Shown here one piece after another: positions 35,251-43,308 of a stretch of 44,363 bases of DNA. The notes beneath the pieces are model-generated. The model was given only the letters and a program-made list of their open reading frames with translations, made no database searches and was not told the origin of the DNA. Made by a program: the position numbers and the translations under genes. Positions within the stretch are counted from its first letter, which is position 1. Every line of letters begins with the position of its first letter. The stretch is from an uncultured Acidobacteriota bacterium (GTDB lineage Bacteria; Acidobacteriota; Terriglobia; Bryobacterales; Bryobacteraceae), in contig CADEFT010000021.1 in NCBI GenBank assembly GCA_902826685.1, positions 91,694 through 136,056 of the forward strand, written 5' to 3'.

Positions 35251-36123
35251 TTGGGCACCCGCCTCGATCATTACCTCAAGGACCGCTATCCCGATCGCAG
35301 CCGCGCGCAGCTTCAGGAGTGGATCCGTGCCGGCAAAGTGCTGGTGAACGGAAAGCCCGCCAAGAGTTCGTTGCCGCTGCGCGGAGACGAGCGCGTCGAT
35401 GTCGAACCGGTGGACCGGCCTCCGCTCCAGGCGGCCGCCGAAGACCTGCCGGTGGACGTCCTCTACGAAGACCCCGCCGTCGTCGCGGTGAACAAGCCGG
35501 CCGGCATGGTGGTGCATGCCGGAGCGGGCGTACATTCGGGGACGCTGGTCAACGCACTGCTCCATCGCTTCGCGCGGCTTTCGACCGCCGGCGGGGCTCT
35601 GCGCCCGGGCATCGTACACCGGCTCGACCGCTTCACCAGCGGTGTGGTCCTGGTAGCGCGCGACGACGCGGCGCATCGCCACCTGGCGGCGCAATTCGCC
35701 GGGCGCCGCGTGGAAAAGATCTATACGGCGCTGGTACACGGAACGCCGCGGGCCGCGAGTGGACGCATCGAAAAGCCGATTGCCCGCGATCCGGTCCAGC
35801 GCGTGCGGATGACCGCGCGCCTGGCGGGCGGCCGCGAGGCGTGGAGCGAATACAAAGTGCTCGAGCGGTTCCCCCGGTTCACGCTGCTGGAGGTGAAGAT
35901 CGGCACGGGACGCACGCATCAGATCCGCGTGCATCTGGCGAGCATCGGCCATCCGGTGGCCGGCGATCGTCTCTACGGCGCTCCAGCCGATCCCCGCCAC
36001 TCGCGGTTCTTTCTGCACGCACGCCGTATCCGGTTTGAGAGTCCGGCCACGGGCCGGATGGTGGAGGTGGAGGCGCCGCCGCCCCCGGAACTCGAATCGT
36101 GGCTCGACGAGGTTCGCGGTTAA
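35251..36123 (+). CDS. RluA-family pseudouridine synthase
   Basis: A 290-residue RNA pseudouridine synthase. Residues 1–50 are an S4 RNA-binding domain (RLDHYLKDRYPDRSRAQLQEW, then AGKVLVNGKPAK). The catalytic domain has NKPAGMVVHAG and the motif HRLDRFTSG with the catalytic Asp126, followed by GRTHQIRVHLASIGHPVAGD. It isomerises uridines in 23S rRNA, most likely as an RluD-type enzyme; the exact site cannot be told. The start is TTG 35251, with GGGAG 12 bases upstream, a loose spacing. The stop overlaps the convergent antiporter gene by 4 bases. Confidence 0.93.
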   Translation: MGTRLDHYLKDRYPDRSRAQLQEWIRAGKVLVNGKPAKSSLPLRGDERVDVEPVDRPPLQAAAEDLPVDVLYEDPAVVAVNKPAGMVVHAGAGVHSGTLVNALLHRFARLSTAGGALRPGIVHRLDRFTSGVVLVARDDAAHRHLAAQFAGRRVEKIYTALVHGTPRAASGRIEKPIARDPVQRVRMTARLAGGREAWSEYKVLERFPRFTLLEVKIGTGRTHQIRVHLASIGHPVAGDRLYGAPADPRHSRFFLHARRIRFESPATGRMVEVEAPPPPELESWLDEVRG

Positions 36124-37412
36124 GCGCGGCTGCCGGCCAGTTCCTGTGTGCGATAGGCCGATTCCACTTCACTGCCGCGAATCAGCCGCCGCAGCAGTGG
36201 CGCGGTGATGTAGGTTGTCGCCACGGCCATAAAGACCAGCATGAAGAAAACGCTGCGCGGAATGATGCCCAAGTCGTAGCCGATGTTGATGACGATCAGT
36301 TCCATCAGCGCGCGGGTGTTCATCATGACGCCGATGATCGAGGCCTCGCGCCACGGCAACCCGTTGGCCCGCGCGGCCAGGGCGCAACCGCCGAATTTGC
36401 CCACTGTCGCCGCCAGCAGCACCAGCGCGCAAAGCGCCCACATGCCGGTGCCGGTCATCGTGCCGATGTCGGTGCGCAGTCCCGTGTAGGTGAAGAAAAT
36501 CGGCAGAAAGAAGACGGTGACGAAATCGCTGAGGCGGCGTTTCACGGCGGCCACGAACTCGTGCTGGTCGTAAAGCATGGCGCCGAGAAAGAAGGCTCCG
36601 AAGATGGAGAAGATACCGATGAGGTTGGTGCAGACGGCGCTGAGGAAGATGAGGATCAGCAGGATGGCGAGCGAATTGAGCGACAAGTCGCCGGAGCGCG
36701 CCGCCGTACGAGTCCATTGAATCAGCCGGGGCCGCACGGCGAAAATCATCACCGCGGCGAAGGCCAGCACTTCCAGAATCATCCACGAAAGCTTCCACGG
36801 GTCAAAGGCGGAGCGCACAATGGCGGTAACGACGGCGAGGATGATCCAGCCGGCCGCATCGTCCATGGCCGCCGAGGAGATGGTGAGCGCGCCGATCCGC
36901 GTGCGGTTGATGCCGAGCTCGATCATGATGCGGCCGAGGATGGGAATCGCCGTGATCGACATCGCCGCCGCCAGGAACAGAGCCAGGTTCAGCCAATGGC
37001 CGCCAAGCCCCAGCTGTCCGTGCATGAACCGGCCGAGCGCAAAGCCCAGAATGAACGGCAGAACGATGCCCGCGGCGGAGATGGAAAACACGGTGCGGCG
37101 GTTTTCATCGAGATGGCCGAAGTCGAATTCAAGCCCGATGAGGAACATCAGCAGAACGAGGCCGAGCTGGCTGACGATGCTGAAGATCTGGCTGACCGAG
37201 GGGTTGAAGACGCGCGCGAACAGATCGGGGAACCAGCCGCCCAGCAGCGACGGGCCGAGAATCAGTCCGGCGGCGATTTCTCCGCACACCAGCGGTTGGC
37301 CAAGCCTGCGAAACAGAGCGCCCGAAAGCCGCGACGCGGCGATGATGACCATCAACTGCACCAGCACCGTGAGCAGGATGTTTTCGATATGCGCGTTTAC
37401 CGGTGAGTTCAT
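36120..37412 (-). CDS. CPA2-type cation:proton antiporter
   Basis: A 430-residue membrane protein of about 12–13 helices. Family landmarks are GQPLVCGEIAAGLILGP, GLVLLMFLIGLEFD, and the ion-site aspartate pair MDDAAGW (D184, D185). The C-terminal half includes FFLPIFFTYTGLRTDIG and MMNTRALMELIVINIGYDLG, as in the Na+(K+)/H+ exchanger Pfam family. There is no cytosolic TrkA-N domain. ATG 37412 overlaps the ligase stop by 4 bases, so it is the last gene of the biosynthetic-looking run; it may export a charged product or simply serve pH balance. Confidence 0.9.
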   Translation of the reverse strand: MNSPVNAHIENILLTVLVQLMVIIAASRLSGALFRRLGQPLVCGEIAAGLILGPSLLGGWFPDLFARVFNPSVSQIFSIVSQLGLVLLMFLIGLEFDFGHLDENRRTVFSISAAGIVLPFILGFALGRFMHGQLGLGGHWLNLALFLAAAMSITAIPILGRIMIELGINRTRIGALTISSAAMDDAAGWIILAVVTAIVRSAFDPWKLSWMILEVLAFAAVMIFAVRPRLIQWTRTAARSGDLSLNSLAILLILIFLSAVCTNLIGIFSIFGAFFLGAMLYDQHEFVAAVKRRLSDFVTVFFLPIFFTYTGLRTDIGTMTGTGMWALCALVLLAATVGKFGGCALAARANGLPWREASIIGVMMNTRALMELIVINIGYDLGIIPRSVFFMLVFMAVATTYITAPLLRRLIRGSEVESAYRTQELAGSRA

Positions 37413-38644
37413 GCGTTCCGCACCCAGCGTTTGGCTTTCAACTCAAATCGCGGCAGCGTGCCGCGCTCGACCACGGCGACGGGCACGCGCAGCGCCAAGG
37501 CCTCGCGAAACGCCGACGCGATGCGGCGCGAGAGTGTGGCGGCATCGGGGCTTGTGTGGTCGGGCTCCACTTCAATGCGCAATTCGGCCAGAGAACGCTC
37601 GTTGGTCAGATGCACGCGATACTCCGCCACGCCGCCGGCCGAGCGGAGAATCTCTTCCACCGCGCCCGGGAAAACATTGACGCCACGAATGACAACCATA
37701 TCATCGTTGCGGCAGAGGATGCCGCCTTCGAGAGCCATGTCCCAGGTGCCGCAGGCGCACTGGCCCGGTGGCGCGGGTTTGACCAGATCGCCGGTGCGAT
37801 AACGAATCAGCGGCGAGCCGGCGCGGCCGAGATTGGTCAACACCAGTTCGCCCTCGACGACTTCGGCGATGTAGCTGGACTCGATGACGTGAAGCACGCC
37901 CGGGTGCGCCGGGCAGCTATAGGTCACCGGTCCGACTTCGGTCATGCCGTGATGATCGGCGACGCGCGCGCCCGGCCATTGAGACTCGATGTGCCGGCGT
38001 GTGGCTTCCACGCTGCCGCCAGGCTCACCGGCGACCACGATGCGGCGCAAGCGGGAGCGCTTGAGATCGATGCCCTGTTCCGCCGCCACTTCGGCCAGGT
38101 GCATGGCGTAGGTCGGCGTGCAGCATAACACCGTCGCCTGGTTGTCGAGGATCGATTGCAAGCGGGCGGCGCTGCCGAGGCCGCCTCCGGGAAGGCACAG
38201 GCAGCCCATCTCCGCGGCGGCTTCAAACGCGGTCCAGAAGCCGAGGAACGGGCCGAAGGAGAACGCGAAGAAAATGCGATCGGCGCCGGTGACGTCCGCC
38301 GCCTGGAAAACACGCTTCCAGTTGCCCAGCATCCAGCGCCAGCTTTCGGCCGTATCGAGCCAGCGCAGCGGGCGGCCGGTGGAGGTGGCGCTGGTCTGGC
38401 TGAAGCGCGGATAGGCGGCGAGCGGATAGGTCAGGTTGGAGCCGTAGGGCGGGTGGGCCCCTTGATCGTCGATCAACTCCTGCTTGCCGGTGAAGGGCAC
38501 ACGGGCGGTGAAGTCCTGGAGGCTCGCGATTTCAAGACCGGCCAGCTTCGAGGCGTAAAAGCGGTTGGAGGGCAGAATGGTGTCGAGCAACGCGCGCAGC
38601 TTCGCAAGCTGATCCGCTTCAATCGCGGCGCGGCCGGAGGTCAT
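37409..38644 (-). CDS. PaaK-like adenylate-forming ligase
   Basis: A 411-residue AMP-forming ligase related to phenylacetate-CoA ligase. It has the phosphate-binding loop SQTSATSTGRPLRW (~82–95), GEPGG, YRTGD near residue 280, and a CACGTWD segment as in PaaK proteins. The C-terminal subdomain (VNVFPGAVEEILRS) carries the conserved hinge and a late lysine-rich end. The enzyme should activate a carboxylic acid, probably aromatic, as acyl-AMP and pass it to CoA or another acceptor. No carrier protein is nearby. It overlaps its neighbours by 4 bases on each side. Confidence 0.88.
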   Translation of the reverse strand: MTSGRAAIEADQLAKLRALLDTILPSNRFYASKLAGLEIASLQDFTARVPFTGKQELIDDQGAHPPYGSNLTYPLAAYPRFSQTSATSTGRPLRWLDTAESWRWMLGNWKRVFQAADVTGADRIFFAFSFGPFLGFWTAFEAAAEMGCLCLPGGGLGSAARLQSILDNQATVLCCTPTYAMHLAEVAAEQGIDLKRSRLRRIVVAGEPGGSVEATRRHIESQWPGARVADHHGMTEVGPVTYSCPAHPGVLHVIESSYIAEVVEGELVLTNLGRAGSPLIRYRTGDLVKPAPPGQCACGTWDMALEGGILCRNDDMVVIRGVNVFPGAVEEILRSAGGVAEYRVHLTNERSLAELRIEVEPDHTSPDAATLSRRIASAFREALALRVPVAVVERGTLPRFELKAKRWVRNA

Positions 38645-39900
38645 GCGCGCAATGCCGGGGCGGCCTCGAGTGGTGTTCCATGCGCCAGCGGTGCGGGCAC
38701 GGCGGCGAACTTCGCCATCGCCGCGAACAGCGGATCGAAATCCTTAAACAGATTGCCGATGAGGCAGTCCGTCAATTCGCCCTTCATATCGGGGAACTCC
38801 GTGAGGAATTCCTTGAAGCTGAAGTTGGCGTTGTAGAAAGCGTAGACCAGGCGGCGCATGGCTTCGATGCCTTCGCAGACTTCGGCCCCGTAGGCGCGGA
38901 AACGTCCGGCGGAAACGTCGCCCGCGGTGAGGGCGGCATCGACCGCATCGGCGGCCAACTCACCGCTGCGCAGCGCCAGAAAGACGCCCGAAGAGAAGAC
39001 CGGATCGAGGAAAGCGAACGCATCGCCCACCAGCACCATGCCGTCTTCGGAACAGTGGCGCGAGCGATAGGAGTATTCGCCGGTCACGCGGTATTCGCCA
39101 AACTGCTTGCCCGCCGAGACGTGATCCTCCACCCATTTGTTCTTGCGAACCTCGCGCTGGAAGATGGTTTCCAGATCGCGCGACTCCGAGTAGAGGTAAT
39201 CCTTTTCGGCCACCACGCCGACGCTCACCACATCGTCCGGCAGCGGGATGTACCAGAACCAGCCCTTTTCTGGAACGAAAGCCACGGTGGTGGCGCCTTC
39301 ATCCAGGCCGGGGTCGCGCGTGGCGCCCTTGTAGTACGTCCAGACGGCGATCTTGTTGAGGTAGGGATCGCGCAGTTTCCATCCGTTGCGCGAGACCGAA
39401 AAAGCGTCGCGGCCGGTGGCGTCGATGGTTACCGGAGCGTGGAATTCGCGCTCCACGCCGCTGGCATCGACGGCCTTCACACCGGTCACCGTCCCGTCGC
39501 GGCGGATCAGCTCGCGCGCCGTGATCCGCTCGATCACTTCGGCGCCTTTCTCTCGCGCGTTGTCGAGAAGCATCTGGTCGAATTCGCTGCGCAGCACCTG
39601 CCACGTCATGGAAGCCTCGTGCTTCATGTGCTGGAAGAAGTAGAAAGGCACGGAGAGTTTGCCTTCGGTGGAAACGAACTGCACGCTGTACTTCTTCGGA
39701 AAATGGGAGGCTTTGATGCGGTCGATCATCCCGATGCGTTCAAGCGGGAAATAGCAGTAGGGCAGCAGCGATTCTCCGATGTGATAGCGGGGGAACTTTT
39801 CGCGCTCCAGCACCGCCACGCGGCGGCCCTTCATCGCCAGCACGGCGGCGGTGGTGGATCCGGCGGGTCCGCCTCCCACAACGATAGCGTCGTAGTTCAT
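38641..39900 (-). CDS. FAD-dependent halogenase-like monooxygenase
   Basis: A 419-residue flavoprotein. The N-terminus is a Rossmann nucleotide site (GGGPAGS, 9–15). FPRYHIGESLLP (36–47) and an FPKKYSVQF lysine pair (K69/K70) match halogenase-type enzymes. The halogenase signature W-x-W-x-I-P is present exactly (WFWYIP, 214–219). GDAFAFLDPVFSSGV binds the flavin diphosphate. The family includes pyrrole/phenol halogenases and geranylgeranyl-reductase-like enzymes, so chlorination is possible but not proven. The frame opens at 39924, but AGGAGG lies before ATG 39900, which I use. It follows the radical SAM gene by 20 bases. Confidence 0.88.
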   Translation of the reverse strand: MNYDAIVVGGGPAGSTTAAVLAMKGRRVAVLEREKFPRYHIGESLLPYCYFPLERIGMIDRIKASHFPKKYSVQFVSTEGKLSVPFYFFQHMKHEASMTWQVLRSEFDQMLLDNAREKGAEVIERITARELIRRDGTVTGVKAVDASGVEREFHAPVTIDATGRDAFSVSRNGWKLRDPYLNKIAVWTYYKGATRDPGLDEGATTVAFVPEKGWFWYIPLPDDVVSVGVVAEKDYLYSESRDLETIFQREVRKNKWVEDHVSAGKQFGEYRVTGEYSYRSRHCSEDGMVLVGDAFAFLDPVFSSGVFLALRSGELAADAVDAALTAGDVSAGRFRAYGAEVCEGIEAMRRLVYAFYNANFSFKEFLTEFPDMKGELTDCLIGNLFKDFDPLFAAMAKFAAVPAPLAHGTPLEAAPALRA

Positions 39901-39920
39901 GGTTCCTTCCTCCTGGTACT

Positions 39921-41231
39921 TCAAACCCTTCGCGCGACGCGGTGCTCCGGGCGGAAAAACTCGGGCAGCAGGCGATCCACCTGCATCAGGCCTTCGCGCG
40001 TGAGGCGGACGCCCTCGGGCTCTAGGGCGAGCATGCCTTCCCGTTCCAGCTTCCGCAGCGGCTCTTCGAATCTTAGATGCAGATCGACACCGAACTTATC
40101 TTCAAAATAAGGTTTGCGGACGCGGCCGAGCTTCATCTGCAGAACGAATTCGCGAATCATGCGCTCTTCCTCGGACGGGGTCAGGGCGCGCAGCAGCGGT
40201 AGACGGCCCTGCCGCACCGTCTCGCGATAGGTTTCGAAATCATGCTCGTTCTGGAAGTGAGTGCCCTGGGCGTGCGAGAACGACGCGACGCCGAGGCCGA
40301 TCATATCGGCGCCCTGCCATAGCAGATCGCGATAGAGAAACTTGGTCCGCGAAGGGTCCTTCACCGCGGTATAGGCGCTGCCCACTGTGTATCCCGCTTT
40401 TTCGAATTCGGAGAAGGCGTAGCCGACCCAGCGGCGCTTGGTGTTCCAGGACGCCACCGGAGCCGCGCTTTCCCCCGATACCTTCATGCCTTGAAAGATG
40501 GTGGTGTTATAAGGCACCTCCATCTGGTAGATGGTCACCGATTCCGGGGCCATTGCAATCGTGCGGGCCACGCAGTCCCGCCAGTTCTCTTCGGTCTCGC
40601 CGATCATGCCCGCGATCAGGTCGATATTGATCTGATCGAAGCCGCAGGAACGGGCGCGCTCATAGGCCGGGCCGATTTCCCTGGAGGTGTGGGCGCGGCC
40701 GTTGGCCTTCAAAATTGCGTCGTCGAAATTTTCGATGCCCAGGCTGAGCCGCGTCACGCCGATCGCCTTGATGGCTTGGATCTTGGCATCGGTCAAAGTG
40801 CCGGGTTCGCACTCGAAGGCGATTTCCCGCGCCTCGGTCCAGGGCAGCAGCCGCTGCATGGAATCGGCCAGCCGGTTCAGTTGGGAAGTGGAAATATAGG
40901 ATGGAGTGCCGCCGCCGAAGTAGAGAAACTCCGGCTTGCGCCCGCCGAGAAAAGGCTTGCCGGCATAGAGGGCCAGTTCGGCGATTACGGCATCCAGGTA
41001 GCTTTCCACCTCGGCGGCGTTCTTATCGGTGTAGACCTTGAAATAGCAGAAGTGGCAGCGCTTGCGGCAGAACGGAATGTGAACGTAAAGGCCCAGGGGC
41101 GACTGCCGCGCCGGCGCGCGGTCGAACACGCCATGCGCATCGGCTACCTGGCTGGCATTCCAGAAGGAATACGGAGGGTAGTTCGAAACGAAGTAGTTGC
41201 CAGCCTGTGTCCGCTCTTCGACAACTGTCAT
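39921..41231 (-). CDS. HemW/HemN-like radical SAM enzyme
   Basis: A 436-residue radical SAM protein with the cluster motif C55-x3-C59-x2-C62 (FCRKRCHFC), then YFGGGTPSYIS, the CEPGTL strand and RLSLGIENFDDAIL, as in the coproporphyrinogen oxidase-like group. The C-terminal winged-helix region fits the same family. This group includes the haem chaperone HemW, true HemN, and class C radical SAM methyltransferases and cyclopropanases in natural-product clusters. Context with a halogenase-like enzyme and a ligase favours the last. ATG 41231 begins 24 bases after the cytochrome gene. Which of the three it is cannot be settled from sequence alone. Confidence 0.88.
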   Translation of the reverse strand: MTVVEERTQAGNYFVSNYPPYSFWNASQVADAHGVFDRAPARQSPLGLYVHIPFCRKRCHFCYFKVYTDKNAAEVESYLDAVIAELALYAGKPFLGGRKPEFLYFGGGTPSYISTSQLNRLADSMQRLLPWTEAREIAFECEPGTLTDAKIQAIKAIGVTRLSLGIENFDDAILKANGRAHTSREIGPAYERARSCGFDQINIDLIAGMIGETEENWRDCVARTIAMAPESVTIYQMEVPYNTTIFQGMKVSGESAAPVASWNTKRRWVGYAFSEFEKAGYTVGSAYTAVKDPSRTKFLYRDLLWQGADMIGLGVASFSHAQGTHFQNEHDFETYRETVRQGRLPLLRALTPSEEERMIREFVLQMKLGRVRKPYFEDKFGVDLHLRFEEPLRKLEREGMLALEPEGVRLTREGLMQVDRLLPEFFRPEHRVARRV

Positions 41232-41255
41232 TTCTGAGCCGAGTATATCACCCGG

Positions 41256-43295
41256 TTAGCGGGGCAACTCCCGCAACAGACTGGCGGCTTCGGCTTGCAC
41301 GGCGGGGTTGCGGCTCGATGCCGCGCGCTGCAAATGAGAGCGCGCGCCGGTTAGATCGCGCTGCGCGGCGAGCGCGGTGCCGAGGCCCAGATGGGCACGG
41401 TCGTAGGCCGGATCGGCGGCCAGCGCTTTGCGGAATTGCGCCGCGGCGGCGGGCCATTCGCCTCGCTGTGCGGAGAGATTGCCGAGCAGCTCCCAGGCGG
41501 GCGCGTAGCCGGGCTTCGATTTGGCGGCGGCCTCGGCTTCGAATCGCGCTTCCGGAAACCGCCCTTCGGCGGCGAGAGCATTGCCCAGGTTGACGCGCGC
41601 CTCGGCCAGATCGGGCTGATGACGGATCGCTTCCGCCCAGGCGCGACGCGCTTCGGCGATATTGCCCGATTCGCCTTCGAGAGTGCCCAGAGTATTCCAC
41701 GCCTCGGCGAATTCGGGTGTGAGCGCCACCGCCTTGCGCACGGCGGCGGGGGAACGTTCCAGGCGCCCCAGCTCATGCCAGGTGGCCGCTTCGTTGGGCC
41801 GCCGTTCGAGAATCTTTTTCATGAGCTCCGCGGCGCGCGCCTGGCGGCCGGATTGGCGCGCGGTATCGGCCAGGCCGCGCAGGGCGGGCAGATAGTTGGC
41901 GTCGCGATCGAGCGCCTGCTGCAGGCGCGTCTCGGCTTCGGCAGTTCTGCCGGCGGCCGAAAGCGCCAGGCCCAGTCCGGCATAAAATTCAGGACCCGGC
42001 GGGCGGTGTTTCTCTATCGCCGCGGCGAGCCGCGCGAGGCCTGGCCTGGAATTGGCGTTCTGCGCCACCTGCGCATAAGCAAGGTAGAGATCGCTATCGG
42101 CGGTGGAGAGCGAGGGTGGATAGTAGAGCGCCACTTCGCCGCGATAAGCGGTGGCCCCTTCTTCAACGCGCTCGGCTCGCGGAGCGGTAAGACCTGGCGG
42201 CGCCTTCCGCTGGATGAGATGATCGGTCATCACGGCGTGGATGACATCCTCGGTGCGCCGTTTCGGCATATGGCACGAGGCGCATTCGGTCTTGCCGGTG
42301 TGAACGGGGCCCGCCGGTGAGGCGTGGCAACTCCGGCACACGGCGTCGCCCTTCCAGCCGCCCTGGTGCGGATTGTGGCACGTCAGGCACGTCATGCTGC
42401 CGGAGCGGAAGCACGCCGATTGACGCAAGCGGTAGGCGGCGTTGACGATTTCGAACTTGCCTCCGCGGCCGGCGCCGGGAGAGTGATCGAAATGGATGGC
42501 ATAGGCGGCGAGCGGCTCAGCGGGCGAATAGGAGAAGACGCGGCGGCCGAAGCGATGCACGGCGTGTGGCAGGGCGAAGCTGGTGGTTTCGAGGTGGCAT
42601 TGCATGCACACCTCCATTTGCCGTTCCGGGCTCAGCCGGGCCGGATTCAGAATCGCCGCCTTTCCGCCCGAAGAGGCGTGCTCATTCCCTTCGCCATGGC
42701 AGCGTTGGCAATCGACGCCTGCGGGCAATTCGGCCGGATAGACGGCCGCCGCGTCCAGACTGGCGTTCGCCACGGTGGGATACGCGTTGTGGCAGAAAAA
42801 GCAGGCGTAGCCGATTTCGCGGCGGAAGTCCTGATGATCGGGCCGGTCATAGCCGGGATTCATCGCCCACTTGCCGCCCTCTTCGGAATACCAGCCAAGC
42901 GGCAGTTGCAACAGACGGTTATCGGCCGTTCGCGTCAGGTAGGTACGCGCGTGGTTGCCGGAGCCGAGCACATAGTCGATACGCATCTCGACGGCGTTGG
43001 TCTCCGTGCCGTCGAAGCCAACCTGGTGGCGCCGCTGAAAGAATTCACCGCCGCGGCGGAGCATGGTGTAATGCCGGTCCGAGGGCGCGTGGAAGTAGGT
43101 GTTGCGGCTGAAGTCCTCTTTGGAAAGCGTTGGTGGCGTGGCGCGTGCGAAGGCACGGCCCATGCCCGATTGCGCGTGTGTCCTGGCCTGCGCGGCGTGA
43201 CAGGTGGCACAGGCGGGCGCCGCCGCAATTGGCTTCGCCGGCGGAGCCTGCCGGCAGGAGGCGAGCAGAGCGAGCAGCGGAACGATTCGCTTCAC
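41256..43295 (-). CDS. Seven-haem cytochrome c lipoprotein with TPR repeats
   Basis: A 679-residue protein with a lipoprotein signal (LLALLASC, Cys14). The N-terminal ~370 residues hold seven CxxCH motifs: CATCH, CFFCH, CQRCH, CMQCH, CLTCH, CRSCH and CASCH. From about 405 onward the sequence turns into TPR repeats (LGLALSAAGRTAEAETRLQQ, WNTLGTLEGESGNIAEARRA, VNLGNALAAEGRFPEARFEA). It belongs to the periplasmic/outer-membrane multihaem–TPR proteins common in Acidobacteriota. Electron transfer is the likely role, with the TPR part docking a partner. It lies 13 bases downstream of the beta-propeller gene. Confidence 0.92.
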   Translation of the reverse strand: MKRIVPLLALLASCRQAPPAKPIAAAPACATCHAAQARTHAQSGMGRAFARATPPTLSKEDFSRNTYFHAPSDRHYTMLRRGGEFFQRRHQVGFDGTETNAVEMRIDYVLGSGNHARTYLTRTADNRLLQLPLGWYSEEGGKWAMNPGYDRPDHQDFRREIGYACFFCHNAYPTVANASLDAAAVYPAELPAGVDCQRCHGEGNEHASSGGKAAILNPARLSPERQMEVCMQCHLETTSFALPHAVHRFGRRVFSYSPAEPLAAYAIHFDHSPGAGRGGKFEIVNAAYRLRQSACFRSGSMTCLTCHNPHQGGWKGDAVCRSCHASPAGPVHTGKTECASCHMPKRRTEDVIHAVMTDHLIQRKAPPGLTAPRAERVEEGATAYRGEVALYYPPSLSTADSDLYLAYAQVAQNANSRPGLARLAAAIEKHRPPGPEFYAGLGLALSAAGRTAEAETRLQQALDRDANYLPALRGLADTARQSGRQARAAELMKKILERRPNEAATWHELGRLERSPAAVRKAVALTPEFAEAWNTLGTLEGESGNIAEARRAWAEAIRHQPDLAEARVNLGNALAAEGRFPEARFEAEAAAKSKPGYAPAWELLGNLSAQRGEWPAAAAQFRKALAADPAYDRAHLGLGTALAAQRDLTGARSHLQRAASSRNPAVQAEAASLLRELPR

Positions 43296-43308
43296 GTCCG
43301 GCGATTCC

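Noticed and set aside
36099..37406. A 435-residue plus-strand frame rich in His/Asp/Glu
   Set aside because: It is the antisense of the antiporter; the low-complexity charged composition is what hydrophobic codons give when reversed.
38680..40110. A 476-residue plus-strand frame
   Set aside because: Antisense to the halogenase-like gene, which carries clear flavin motifs on the minus strand.
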